Source: Panicum virgatum (taxonomy: Eukaryota; Streptophyta; Magnoliopsida; Poales; Poaceae). Taken from it: a stretch of 64,000 nucleotides of DNA. The DNA lies in contig NC_053138.1 of the NCBI RefSeq assembly GCF_016808335.1, positions 10,533,900-10,597,899 on the forward strand. The letters are read 5' to 3'. Shown piece after piece: positions 36,693 to 56,586 of the stretch (position 1 is its first letter; the number at the start of each line of letters is the position of its first letter). A program made the position numbers and the translations under genes. The notes under the pieces were generated by a model. The model worked only from the letters and a program-made list of their open reading frames with translations. It ran no database searches and was not told the origin of the DNA.

Positions 36693-37082
36693 GAATCACC
36701 CATTTGCACCCCTGTCTCCTACACTCTATAGCTCGATTGGTGGAGTCTCCTGGTGGGGAGCTCACCCGCCCAAGTTGAACCCGAACGTGCATACGCTTTA
36801 CGCCTCTTACGAGGTCGGGGGCAATAGTGAGCCTCTCTTCCTAAAAACTCGACCGGTAGGTATGACGCCCCCGCTGTTTTTCATCAAGAGGAAATGACTT
36901 CAACTTCTCGGCCGAAAACCTCTCAAACGCTGGCTTCTCTGGTCAGCGAGGGGAATTTTTTTAACTTCAGCCTAAAATTCGTTCCCATTCCCGAACTCAG
37001 GACCTGGAGAGTGCTGCCGGAGACATCTAACCAAGTCAGATAGAGGCCCTTTCGCCGAGTCTCTCTCTCAAAAAATGAATTT
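36693..37082. other. Intergenic sequence, no gene seen
   Basis: Non-coding, with some similarity in style to plant retroelement leaders (CTCGGCCGAAAACCTCTC, GACCTGGAGAG), but no element ends were found. Confidence 0.35.
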
Positions 37083-37411
37083 CACCACTACAAAAACGAT
37101 TTGTAGGAACGCCCCGAGTTTTTTTCAGGGACGGACCAAAATTTTACTCGTTGCTATAAATGGAACAAGGTTACTGTAGCATCCGACCCGCCCCTAGAAA
37201 AACATTTTTAGGGGCGGGTCGCGTCATTTTCAGGGGCGGTTCATGGTGTCATCCACCCCTAAAAAGATCATTTCTAGGGGCGGGTGACGCCATAAACTGC
37301 CCCTAAAAATGGTGGCATTTGTAGGGGCGGGTCATGGCTTCATCTGTTCCTACAAATGCATTTTTAGGTGTAGCTGATGGCATGACCCTAAAAATCATTT
37401 TTGCAGTAGTG
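37083..37411. mobile_element. CACTA-type MITE
   Basis: Terminal inverted repeats CACCACTACAAAAACGAT and ATCATTTTTGCAGTAGTG (15 of 18 matches), flanked by TTT (37080-37082 and 37412-37414). The interior has at least four copies of GGGGCGGGT in both orientations (37190-37345). Confidence 0.8.
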
Positions 37412-37718
37412 TTTGCATTGTGTTGGTATCCTACCTCTGATCACCTTCTTACTCGGAGTTCTACTAGGGAGAGAAGGATTCTCTAGCTATTTGTTACGTG
37501 CCTATTCCGTTGATTTAGGTCTGCAACAAAGCCAATCCCCATTACCATGCTCGTTGCTTAGCTTGGCCACTTATGCTGTAATTCCTTCTTCACCTCCGTA
37601 ACCACCTTCTCACCTGGCGCTCTCTACGAGGAAGAAGAGAAAAGTAGAGATATTCCATTTTCTATTTTTATTATTCCAATATCATATATTTGTATTTTCA
37701 TATCTACTTGAAGTTTAA

Positions 37719-38144
37719 GGGCATCTCCAGCAGTTTGGCAAATCGAGTTGCCATCTTTGATTTTTGGCAAAAATATTAAAAATACTCCTCCAATAGTTTG
37801 GCAAAAGACTTGGCAATTTTTGGCAACTTGGGAAAAACCAGCCTCCAGCGCGTAAATATACGCGCGCCGCGCGGTTGGCATCGTGGTTTCTAGTCAGGTG
37901 GGAGGGTGAAAAAAGAAATAAATAACAGAGAAGAGTTTCTGATTTAAGTTTTCAAGAGGTGGAAGGGCATAAATATAATTTTGTTTCTCTCTCAGGGTTT
38001 CTGATGTAAGTTAGATCTGGATTTGGCAAGTGAATTATGCCAAACTGTTGGAGATAAGCTCTTTTTTTACTTGGCATATCTTTTTAGAAGTTGGCAAAAC
38101 ACAAAATATGCCAAGTAAAATATGACAAACTCTTGGAGATGCTC
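37719..38144. mobile_element. Tourist-like MITE (PIF/Harbinger type)
   Basis: Ends GGGCATCTCCAGCAGTTTGGCA and TGACAAACTCTTGGAGATGCTC, flanked by TAA (37716-37718 and 38145-38147). It belongs to the same GRGCATCTCCA terminal family as the 3.56-kb Harbinger element at 14641. It is 426 bp long and non-coding. Confidence 0.9.
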
Positions 38145-39101
38145 TAACGTCCACAAGTTGCGCTTCTCAGTTGGATGTCTCCCTTTTTGCTTTTAGCGGC
38201 ATAAAAGAAAAAAATAGTATTTTTGTTTATTCACACGTTTCTCTCCCTCCTCTCTATAAAAAAATGGGTGTTGTGCCCTAAAACAAATTGCCACAAAGTA
38301 TATCGATCAACTCTCACGATTGCCCGCCTCACAAATATTTTTGCCTTATATTCTATATCTGAAGTTGAAATAATTCATTTTAATTGTTATTAGCCCATAT
38401 AAAAAATTGTCCTAGCTTGCAACCTCACCACTTGGTGCTACGTGGTGAATAGTGATAAACACTACCCGATGCCACCGTATCACCTGTTATGATGGTAATA
38501 ACCAAACCACTAATGACACTCAACATGTTGATTTAAAATAAAAAAGAAGCCGGCCATCCTCTTCCCCAAATGCGCAAAGCCACAACGAAGTCATTTTCAA
38601 ACGCAAAAGTTTCCAAAATTCGAAACAAAGCAACACCTTATTCCTTCCCGGAATTCTTATCCTTTGTTTCTTTGTTTGCAAGTTGGGAAAACTTCGACAA
38701 CTCCATTTTGCAGCCAACTTTTCTCACTCTTAAAGCACTTTTTCTATCACCAGCGAACCTATTTTGGAGAGCGAGAAAAAGAAATAAAAAAGTGAAACCA
38801 GCCAGCCAGGCAGGCCAAGCCACCCCAACTCTCTTCCTCCTCCTCCTCCTCCCCCAATTCCCATTCCCAATTCGCCCTCCGCAAATCCGGCGCCCGCATT
38901 CCCCAGCCCCCCGCAGATCTGGGATCCGCCGCCGCCGGATCCCCCACCGCCCGCGGCGCCTCGGGACTCGGGTGATCCCGCCACCCAGTCGCCAAGTTGG
39001 CGCCCCAGCGGAGGTCGCAGCGCCTCGCCGGCGGCGGCGCGGGCTCCGGCGCCGCCGCCGCTTCATCCGCGCAGCCGCCAGGGGCCGCGGGTCAAGCCGG
39101 G

Positions 39102-46241
<7,140 letters not shown>

Positions 46242-46943
46242 TATGATCATCAATGGCTCTGGCATTTTTCCTGGTCATTCGTTTACTTGGATGTCAACTG
46301 TGGTCGACTAGTGGTTTTTCTCCCGTGGGCTCTGGTATTGCTGGATCAAAGCAAGGTGATGAAAGAAGACGGCTTAGGTTGGGCTGGGGTCGGACCATGC
46401 TCCTGGTTGATATCATCTGGACACTTTGGGTTTGTCAGGGTTGATGACCAGTTTGGCAGCAGTCCTTTTTACAGTGGGCCCTGCTTGGGCGTGTTTTTTT
46501 GGCCGGATGCATGGCTTGCCTTCTTTGCCTTTTGCTCCTTTTCCCATTTTGTATGAGAAACTGTAACTGTTGTTTGCAGATATCAGTGGGCCGGTTTTTG
46601 CCGTGTGGTGTTTGTGGAAAACAGATACACTGTTTTTGTATATTCATCACTGATATTATTTTCGTCGAGAAAGGAAAGGGTGTGTGTATGGTGAAGAACA
46701 TGAAATTACTTGATCTCCATATGATACAGCTAACATGTTCTGTATCACCCGTACAGTGTTCTCCTAGACATGATCGAAAATTTTCTCAAGATCAACTCAT
46801 TTCTCTCCAGCTCCAGGTAGAAATCAAGTTGACACTTGCTGTTTCCTCACAAACCTGATTCCAAGCCCCATATATACAGTTGTACACACAACCAGAGCTA
46901 CACTCGGCTTGAATTAAGAGCAGGTAGCAACACATGAAAATCA

Positions 46944-47060
46944 CCGTGTTCGGCAGGCTGGAGCTGGAGTGGTGTGAGAGAAAAATATTGTTACTTGGCT
47001 GGAGCTGGAGTGGTGTGAGAGTGAAATACTGTAGGGCTGGAGACCAGCCGAACACGGTTA
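46944..47060. mobile_element. Small inverted-repeat element with an internal tandem duplication
   Basis: CCGTGTTCGGC at the left and GCCGAACACGG at the right form inverted ends. Inside, GGCTGGAGCTGGAGTGGTGT is present twice (about 46957 and 46998). It lies 0.7 kb downstream of KIN13A and 0.6 kb upstream of the phosphatase start. Confidence 0.65.
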
Positions 47061-47606
47061 ATGTGTCCATTCAGACCATTTGAATCCATCTCTCTTTCAT
47101 ACCTGCTCAACTTCCACGGAGTCTGGATGGTTCATGCTAAAACTGCAGCTGGCTTCAAAACTACCGTGATTGAGTTGTACTACTAAGGATCTCAGTGTGC
47201 AAGAAACAATTCAATCAAGTACAGGTTATTCAAATGTATTGAAACCCTACGAAACTCGTATGTTCCAAATGTGACTGGAAATTACAAATGGTCTGATAAA
47301 AAAATAAATTTCAATTTGCAGAATATTTTTTTAGGGATTGCAAATTATGGACCACGATTTTTTATTTTGACACGGTGGACCTCGAATTGTACGAATACGA
47401 CCTTCGACGTTTCATCCCACAGAAACATACACCCACAAACGGCACAATAGGAAATGACAAAACAGTTGGAGAAAGATCCGGCTCGTCGATCAGAGGCCGT
47501 CCGTCCGGGAGCCAACGGCTGATCCTCCTTCACGCGGTTTTGAACACTTCAGCTCCAACGATTTGTTCGGTTCGTCGACGACAACCTCCATTTCCACCCC
47601 CACCTT

Positions 47607-47632
47607 TCTCTCTCTCTCTCTCTCTCTCTCTC
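47607..47632. repeat. (CT)n tract in the PP1 5' leader
   Basis: About 13 CT units, ending about 50 bases upstream of the phosphatase start codon. CT-rich leaders are common in grass genes. Confidence 0.9.
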
Positions 47633-47684
47633 CTCCGCCACGCGCCGCCGCCGTCGCCGAGCAGGAAGGGGGGGCCGCGGGAAG

Positions 47685-50582
47685 ATGATGATGACGCGGG
47701 CCCCGATGGGGCCGATGGAGGGCGCGGCGGTGGACGAGGTGGTGCGGCGGCTCGTGGAGGGCGGCCGCGGCGGGCGCCAGGTGCAGCTGTCGGAGGCGGA
47801 GATCCGGCAGCTCTGCGTCGAGGGCAAGCGGGTGCTCCTCTCCCAGCCCAACCTGCTCCGAATCCATGCCCCCGTCAAGATCTGCGGTAATCGGTCGTCG
47901 CGCGCTCTGTCTGTCTCGGCGTTTGCCGCCTAATTCCTTTCCCTTCTCGTTTGGGATGCCCGCCTGATTCCTCCGTCCCTCGGCGTCGCGGTTTCCCCGA
48001 TGAATTGGATGGGGAAGGGTGATTTCGGTCGTGCTATTTTTGGTTTCAAATGGAAATGTTGAATCGTAGTGGGGAATTGGGTCCAGGATTAGCGCGGTGC
48101 TCAATCAGAGGATTAAACTGTCGTTTGGATAGCTGGTTAGTGCTGGGTTTGGGTTTGGGTTTGGCTGTCTGCATTCCATACGTGTCCCGTCTGCAAGCTT
48201 GAGGGCATGAGAATGAATGATGGAATCATCAATCATGGACAAGTTGCCAGGAGTAATGATTTGTGGTTTGGTAGGAGTGTAGGCCACGAGAAATGCAATC
48301 GAGTGGCCGTGCCCTTCTCTGTTCTATCTGGTTAGGGTGATGTTTTGTCCATATTACTCCATGAAGAACTTTCTTTGCCAAAACACAATTCTAGCAAATA
48401 ACATTACCAGCCACTTATGTGCTACCTGCTTTATTACTGATCGTTTAATGATGTATCCACTGAGAGTCAGTGTGAGTTTCAGTGAGGTGAACTCACCTGT
48501 GCCGGCTGTGCGGTTGAGAATTATGTTGGCGTAGGGGTGTAGAGCTCCTTTCTAGTGCGTTTATTCTATAAACTCATTTATATCTTTATATGCAATGCTT
48601 CCGCCTATTAACTGTGGGGTTTCTGCAGGTGATATTCATGGCCAGTTTGTGGACCTTCTGAGACTGTTTGATTTGGGTGGCTATCCTCCAACTTCAACTT
48701 ATGTATTCCTAGGAGATTATGTCGATAGAGGCAAACAGAGCTTGGAAACTATATGCTTGCTGCTGGCATACAAAATCAGGTACCCGGAAAAGATTTTCCT
48801 GTTGAGAGGGAACCATGAAGATGCGAAAATCAACAGAGTATATGGTTTCTACGATGAGTGCAAGAGGAGGTTCAATGTCCGGCTGTGGAAGATATTCTCG
48901 GATTGCTTCAACTGCCTGCCTATTGCAGCAGTCATTGATGACAAGATACTGTGCATGCATGGTGGTCTCTCACCTGAATTGACTAGTTTGGACCAGATAA
49001 AGGATATCGAGAGGCCAGCTGAGATTCCTGATTATGGTCTCCTCTGTGATTTGCTTTGGTCTGATCCTAGCCCAGATGGAGAAGGATGGGGGGAGAGTGA
49101 CAGAGGTGTTTCATGTACGTTTGGTGCAGATAAGCTTGTAGAGTTTTTAGAGAAGAATGATCTCGATCTTATTTGCCGAGCTCATCAGGTTTGTGAAAGC
49201 TTGTCGTCTGTATGTTTTCTCACATGTTTTTGTTCTTTGTGATCTTTACCTGACACTGCTAGCATATACATAATCAATGGCCCTAGGTGGTTGAAGATGG
49301 CTATGAGTTCTTCGCACAACGGCGATTAGTGACAATCTTCTCTGCTCCGAATTATTGTGGAGAATTCGATAATGTGGGTGCTCTATTGAGCATAGATGAG
49401 AGCCTAATGTGTTCATTTCAGATCCTGAAGCCAACTGATACGGGTCCACCACATGCTAGAAAACAAATTCCCAATAAGGTAAATCAGCTGCCTTCACATA
49501 GGATTATTATTCTGCTATAAATTTATGAATTGACTCACTGGAGACAAATGTTTATTATACCGTTACCATGTTAGCTAGAGGTCTAGAACCCATGCTTCCC
49601 TTAATGACGTAATGAAAGAACATTTGAGGTTCCAGCAATTAGCTGATGTAAAAAAAATTTAAATTCCTAAGAAGGATGATGTGGGCTAGATCTTCTGTTT
49701 TTTTTTATTCTAAAAATTCTTCCATAAAGAATCAATTCACTCAGCAAAAGTTTTCATGAAAGGTTAATAGCTTAGTGTACAAAACTTATAATGGTTAATA
49801 ACTACATTTGACACTATGACCCTACTGATGCTTAGTGATATTCGTAAGGAAAGCTTAGGTATGATTTCCCTTCTACCAACAATTATTAATGATGTTTTCT
49901 GCCAATACTTTGAATAAGGATGGAGATGTAATTGTTACAAGATTTCCTTTAATGAATCTTTTTATGGGATAACCAGTTTCAATTTCTTTTTCCTGAGATA
50001 GCCAATTCCATCTCTTCCACCTCATGACACATCCTTTGATGACAATGTTTGTATGTCACATACTCACATCCAATTAGCAACATTAGGGTTTCTTGTCTAG
50101 CTGTGGGCTTATGGAAAAAACTTTCTGCATAGTATCCTGGTTCACTTGTGTCTCAGCAGTTTCGTGTAGTCAGAGAACGATAGGGGTTAGTAGGTTACTG
50201 TTGAGTACCCATCAAAGACCTGATGGATCTAGGACTACAGGAGTATAGTTTACTTCGTTCTAGTTTCCTTGGGGCTATACTAACATCAGTAGAATAGTAG
50301 AGTTTGCATACATTATATCCCTTCTGAAATTTTCTATGTAGATCAGTTAACAAGTGACCATCAAATAGCTACGTGTGAACCACCCAAAGGTGGAAATAAC
50401 AATTTGACTCCCCATATACTGATTAAACTATCATGGCAACAAAAGAAGCACTTTATGATACTAGTACTTGTTTATGTTGAAACCAAACTGTACTTTCTGT
50501 CTTTCGGTCAGACGCATGAGTTGAAGGCAAGCTAACTGATTACATCATTCTGTCTTCCACTTTACAGCCAGCCAGAGGTTGA
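47685..50582 (+). CDS. Serine/threonine protein phosphatase PP1 catalytic subunit (TOPP type)
   Basis: Predicted exons: 47685-47886, 48629-49188, 49287-49478 and 50568-50582. They sum to 969 nt, giving 322 aa. All PPP-family motifs are present: GDIHG at 68-72, GDYVDRG at 96-102, GNHED at 128-132, the HGG motif, CRAHQ and [11 protein letters not shown]. The C-terminal end is [13 protein letters not shown]; the last exon encodes only four residues and the stop. The metal ligands D69, H71, D97 and N129 are intact. PP1 dephosphorylates many nuclear and cytoplasmic targets, chosen by regulatory subunits that bind RVxF-type motifs. Three ATG codons in a row start the frame; I took the first. The tiny last exon was chosen because the reading frame needs a short C-terminus and a TTTACAG acceptor precedes it. 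Confidence 0.96.
49479..50567 (+). other. Last intron of the PP1 gene
   Basis: AT-rich intron of 1.09 kb with a GTAAAT donor and TTTACAG acceptor. No inserted element with clear ends was seen. The 3' UTR after 50582 probably runs several hundred bases. Confidence 0.6.
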
Positions 50583-51679
50583 AGCATTTTATCAGCAGTA
50601 CTTTCGGTCCCATCATCGTCAGTCAGCTCAAAGGGGGTGATCTATTGTTTGGATAGTTGGATCCACCAGGGCATGGCATTAGACATCCATCAGCCAATCC
50701 CCTTGAACCATCCTTTATCTGTGTCTTGAGTGGCAGCTTGGCTGTAAAGGATATTATGTACAGCATTAGGTTGGATTCATCACCATATGTTCTTGTTCTT
50801 GTCCTGCCAGCACAGAACCTCATTGGCAGCATGACATCCAGTAGATGTTGGTAGTCTTTATTTTTTTTAGCTATGTCATGCATTTTTTTTTGCACCCTTT
50901 GTGACTTGATGTATGGTAATATTATCTTTACAATATGTAGTTGTTGGAGGAAAAAAGTCTGCACAATTGTTATTTCCATCTAGGCATCTGCAGAATCATT
51001 CTTTGTACCTTTCGTTCCATTGCGGACCCGGAAGCTGGAAATGCCATTTCCATGTCATGCAAGGGAAAGATTGTGGTTAGTTGGTTAGACTACGGCCTAT
51101 TCGAGAAACATTTTAAAACACATATTTTGTTTGAAATGCTTGTTCGGTCTCCTGAAGAAAATTTCGGACCAAATATCAAGGTTCGTTGTGTGGTGATAGT
51201 TGCTCAAATTTGGAGCGTTCTATGCGAAGCTGTCATGTGACGGCACAAGTTGGTATATTTAGGTGACCCAAATCCAAAGGAGCATTTAATCTTTTATTTA
51301 ATATAGGTGGGTGCGATTAGAAGGTTGTTTAACTAGTACTGTACTAGTTACTTATCCAAGTATAATTAACAACTATATTAGTTTTTTAGAGGATTTTAGT
51401 AATTAGTAGTCCAACATCCAACATTCCAACTTGAAGTGACAGTTTTTGTTTTTCGGTTTGGGGGGATGAAAAGTTGGCAATGCAATTCAGACCTCCGGCC
51501 CAACTCAGCACTCCCCCTAAAACGCCCACTGGGGGCCCAAATAAGATTAACCGCCACCAGAGCCCAACCCTCCTCCTCACAAAAAAAAGAGCAAAGCCCA
51601 ACGCTGCAAAGAGGCGAGGTGGGAGAGAGAGAGAGAGTTCTCGAGCTCGGCGAGCGCCGCGCGAGGAGAGAGAAGTAAG

Positions 51680-54600
51680 ATGAGCGGAGAGGCGCCGGCC
51701 GTCGGTGGCGGCGGAGGGGAAGCGAACGGCATCCCACCGAACGTCACCATCTACATCAACAATCTCAACGAGAAGATCAAGCTCGATGGTACCCTTCCTG
51801 CCCCTCCCTCCGTCCGCTAAACCCTAGGGATTTATCCCGAATTTTTCGTTAGTTTTTGCGCCTCCGTGCGGAAAATTGCATCTCTGCGGGTTGATTTTTG
51901 GCGACTGGCCCAAGGCGGCCGGCAATGGATATCGGGGTTTGCTACTATGGTGCTAAGTAGGAATAGGAGACGAGGATGGTTGGATTGCGTGGTCTTCCCT
52001 TTCCTCACTAGCATATGGGAATAGTTAAAACCTTCGAGGAGCTAGGAGTGTTGGTAACCCTTGTTTAGGCTTTCTTTATAGAGCAGCTGGGTTTGATAGC
52101 TGTGATGCGGTTTGGTGTTGGTCCATGTATATGTGAGTTTTGTGCCCAGCTAGTCTGAGCTATGGGATGGTCATGGACTGCTTCAGCATTTGTGTTGAAA
52201 CTTTGAAGTGCGGATTTAGTGGTTTCCTGTTGAATTGTGTTGGGTAAGCAAGGGTGTACTTATTTTGCTGCTGAAGTTTTGGGCTTTGGTGGCTATAGCA
52301 TGCACTGTTGTTATGCTCATATTCTTTTTTGATATACTTGATACTGGAATTGAAATTTCTGTTCAATTCGGAACCGAAGAAGAGCAGCAATTACATACAT
52401 GTTGGTGTTTCTGTTCAACCTTAGCTTTATCCTATGTTTTGTTATAGTTGACAATTATTTCTGAAATCCTTGCAGAACTTAAAAAGTCCCTCAACGCTGT
52501 TTTTTCCCAGTTTGGGAAGATTCTTGATGTGCTTGCTTTCAAGACTCTGAAGCATAAAGGCCAAGCATGGGTTGTTTTCGAAGATGTTGCATCAGCAACT
52601 GAGGCTATAAAGAGGATGCAAGACTTTCCCTTCTACGACAAACCTATGGTGAGTTCATCACTGAAAGGTGCCTGCAAGCTTTCGTGTCCCTTAATTTGGG
52701 TTACTCTACAACTTTGCTGCTGTGTCATGCTGTGTTTGGCTTAGAGGGAATGTTTATTGGGTTTGTGAATCTCATGCTGAGAAAGAAGATATACTCGCCC
52801 TCACACTGTTTCTGCCAGTCTTAAGGTTGTAATTTTTAATTCTGTGTTTATCTGTGCAACCTCCAAGGCCTGTGACAAATAAACTAGTTTTTAAGGCATT
52901 GTTCTTTAATGGTTTTGCTCAACTGATTCTTCTTAGAAGATAATCCTAAAACCTATGCCTATGCTTGTGTTGGTTACACTTTTTAGCTCAATAATATGGT
53001 CCACAAATGTCTTTTCATCTGGTAACTTTATTGCATTTTGGATCCAAGAAACTATGTCAATTGCGTATTTTCTATTTGCTTTGCTCCTGAAATCTTGTTG
53101 TCTGAATTCAGAAAATTCAATATGCCAAGACCAAATCAGATATTGTATCAAAAGCTGATGGCACCTTTGTCCCTCGAGAAAGAAGGAAGAGGGTTGATGA
53201 AAAACGTAAGATGCTGGCCAACATGCCTTTTATATTACATATTTACATTCATTGTTTAACTGGTGTCCTGTCTGTTGGCTAACACGCCTTTTCATTTACA
53301 TTAGTTGTTGTTTAACCAATGTGGTTGTGATCCATGTTTGCTTAGGTATCAATGTTTTTGCCCTTCCATGTACGTTGATGTTCACCTCTTATGTTGACCT
53401 GGAGATCAAGGATTTAAGTTTAATTGATCCGTCACATATGAAGACTTAACACTGAATAATTCAGTTGTACTTCATAAATACTAATAAAAATTATTCTGAT
53501 GATGGATTTTCTTAACATATGAGTGTTTTGTAGGATAAATATGTGTCATGAGGTGTTAATATCCTTGTAACCTGTTTTCCTTAAGAATGTTGCTGTTCCT
53601 CTTTGTTGTGGGACAAATGATGTTGGCAGTTCAGTGTTAAAATTGTTAGAATAATCAAAATAATGAGGTATCAATATTTCTTGCGGTCTTTCTCCAGTGC
53701 AAAGCTTTGTCACATGATTACTGATAACAACTCTCAAGCTATTAAAAAAAATGTAAATACGAAATTTCCACCCAAATCAATGGATTACTTTTATACTAAT
53801 AGGGTGATCAAATGGCTATTTGATTTCTTGTAATGAGTTGATTGAGTTCTGACAATTGCCCTTTTCTATTCCAACTTTACTCTGAACTTACAATTGCCGA
53901 TGTGTATACTAGGATGTTATATACAATGCTAATACTAAATGAAATAGAAGTATTTGGGTCAATGAGGAGGCTTTCTTCCAACCTGAGAATCAGTTAAATG
54001 TTCTGTACACTAGACATTGCCTTACATACTCTTGAGATTTGAAAGACTGCTGCTGGGTGAACTTGTGCTAGATAAAGATATGGGTAATGGGTTTATGGAA
54101 ACTTGGCTTGCCTTCCTCTATTCTTTTATGATAGCAAACCTCATTAGTTTTCTTATTTCTTTGCAGCTGAAAAGAAGCAGAAGCGCGAGCAGCACCATGA
54201 TGCTAGTCAAATTGGCATGGGTGTACATGCCTACCCTGGTGTTTATGGGGCTCCTCAGGTGAGTACTTCAGAATAGGCTAGAGTCATATTTCTGCTTGTT
54301 GTGTTTTCTTGATTCGTGCAAGATGTTGTGCATGTGACATGTAAAAGTAGTTGCTTCTCTTTGGATGGTGAATGCTTGTGCTCAAAGCCCTGGCCCTCTA
54401 TTGCACATGTTTGAGCATGGGTGCTAAGATCAACTCATCTCAGTGCCGTTTGTTCACATACAGTGTTTTACAGATTACTGCTCATAATTTAATACTATAT
54501 GGCAAATAAATTTCCATGCCTGTGCATGATCCAGATTCTCATTGCATTGTGTTAGGCGAATTTGTCATGCAAAGTATTGAGTGATGATGTTATAGCTCTT

Positions 54601-55020
54601 TATGCATTGCATAATATTAGGGATATAAAGCCCAGCAGTTGGTGCAATTATCCTTATTCGTATGTAACTGTGTTCCTCCATTACTTGATATGATGTCCTC
54701 CGCTTACATGACTTATTTTTCTGTACCAGCTCACCCAGTTACCGGTAGCTGGAGGACAGAGAGTCATGATGCCAGAGATTATTGTACCAAACAACATCCT
54801 CTTCGTCCAAAATCTGCCACACGAGACAACCCCCATGATGCTGCAAATGCTCTTCTGCCAGTACCCTGGCTTCAAGGAGGTTCGGATGGTTGAGGCAAAG
54901 CCTGGGATCGCTTTTGTGGAGTATGGAGACGAGGCGCAGGCCACCGCTGCCATGACCCATCTTCAAGGCTTTAAGATTTCAAAAGAGAACCAGATGGTCA
55001 TCACTTACGCGAAGAAGTAG
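51680..55020 (+). CDS. U1A: U1 small nuclear ribonucleoprotein A (U1A)
   Basis: Predicted exons: 51680-51788, 52476-52648, 53112-53205, 54167-54258 and 54730-55020. They sum to 759 nt, giving 252 aa, the usual size for plant U1A. RRM1 (about residues 22-100) has RNP2 IYINNL and RNP1 KGQAWVVF and begins [20 protein letters not shown], the U1A/U2B'' type that binds a U-snRNA stem-loop. A Lys-rich linker with ERRKRVDEK and [11 protein letters not shown] follows, then RRM2 with ILFVQNL and GIAFVEY, ending ITYAKK. The longer linker and the [23 protein letters not shown] block favour U1A over U2B''. The protein is part of the U1 snRNP that recognises 5' splice sites. A short GA-rich leader lies just upstream of the ATG. 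Confidence 0.95.
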
Positions 55021-55689
55021 CGAACTCGCAAGCTGTATTGACTTGATTGAAATGTTGTATCTGGAGTTTTGCGCAATTGGTAGATCCCCTTGGCTTGTTA
55101 GGTAGACTGCATCTTGGATATTCTGTTACTTGTATCGCTTAGTTGCGGTTATGTGCCACTTCAGCAACAGAGATGAAATGGAAACTGCCTTTTCTTGCTC
55201 ATGCAATCAATGTAGCGACTGCTTCACTGAATCTGGTATTTGTTTAGAGAAGTAATATAATGCTCCCTAACATACTGCTGCCCATGGGGCACTCTAGTTC
55301 GCTTCCATGGAATTTCCAGTGACAGTATATCTGCCATAGAATGAAATGCATGTCTTCGTTACTGAATCTTGCATTCTCTTTCCTGAGCGCATCAGGATCT
55401 AATCACATTGCGGTTGAGATGTACACCTGACATCTCGACGTTTTATTAGGAAGTCTGGTATAATGAAGAGAACGAACAGTACGGCCTCATCCCTATCTGT
55501 CTGTATCTGTCTCTGTCTGTGCGTGCGTGTACAGAGTTGCATGACAACATTATTCTCGTCAAGTACAAATGCTGCCTAACCTGAAAGAATGTATTGGTGT
55601 AAATTGTGGTGAGATTGGAACAGGAGAGGTTCCAATTTCCCGGCACACTGTTCAGTTCCACGGCCTACCCAAAGCTAATCATCTGTTAC

Positions 55690-56390
55690 TGTTAACAACG
55701 CTAGAATGCTTATAACAATCTATAATTTGTATGCAAACTCTCATGGAGGTGCAGTAGACTGCCCACAAAGTCGCAGATCTTTTCCACGATGCGCTGCTGG
55801 TCCATGGCCGATTTCCAGAGCTGGTGCTCCGGCGGGCGAGCACGCAGGTCGGAACGGATTCATGCGCGTCCAGGAAGCCGGGGATGAGCTGCAGAACTTG
55901 CACTGGTATATATCTCAAAGAAGATAAAAGAAAAATCTACAATTTTTTTGCTTCTTGGTGTTGGCTTTGTGGTAGCTTTGTCTGGCTAATCTTTTCCTGT
56001 TATTGATGGGAATAACGTGACATCTAGTCTCTTTTAACTTTGTTAGCGACTTGGTTTTTCATATACATCTTGTTTTTAGGGGGTTTCATATACATCTTTC
56101 TACTCGATCATTGCTTTGTTTGGAACTCTTGATTAAAGGCACTGTTTGTTGTCACCACGACGACTCTACTCGTGTGCTCCATTTCGCACTTCCTCCGGCT
56201 TGATTTGGCATGTCACCAGGGCTCCAAGCTGCGACAGCTTTGAAGAGTCGGGCTTTGGATCGTAATGTTGGCGTCTATGTCTAGTGCTTAATGCTAACTG
56301 TTTCGAGTGAATTACTACTTGCGCCTTGCACTTGATGGTGTTAGGAGTAGAGTCTTTTGCGTGTTTATCAGTAGAGCCTTTCTCCAATAC
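55690..56390 (-). pseudogene. Possible decayed gene fragment, unrecognised
   Basis: On the minus strand 55870-55720 reads SDLRARPPEHQLWKSAMDQQ and continues VEKICDFVGSLL before a stop. The preceding bases read LQLIPGFLDAHE in another frame, and 56290-56170 reads DSSKLSQLGALVTCQIKPEE. The composition looks protein-like, but frames are broken and no family could be named. It lies downstream of the U1A 3' UTR. Confidence 0.25.
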
Positions 56391-56586
56391 TGTATTGACA
56401 ATACACTCTCATATGCATCTCATGGGAGGGACTCTTATTCCATACAAGTGCGCTGTTATCAATAACAATAATAAGGTCGTCATACATATAATTAAGACAC
56501 TGCTTGCTGCTTCTAAGTTCTAACAAACGAAAAGTTCACGACGGCTACAGCCTGTAATACACAAAAGCTGTATTTTATTATTTTTT

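Noticed and set aside
38997..39101. Possible N-terminal extension of KIN13A
   Set aside because: The upstream in-frame start is TTG; the first ATG at 39102 gives the MGDSGDAVMARW start expected for grass KIN-13A.
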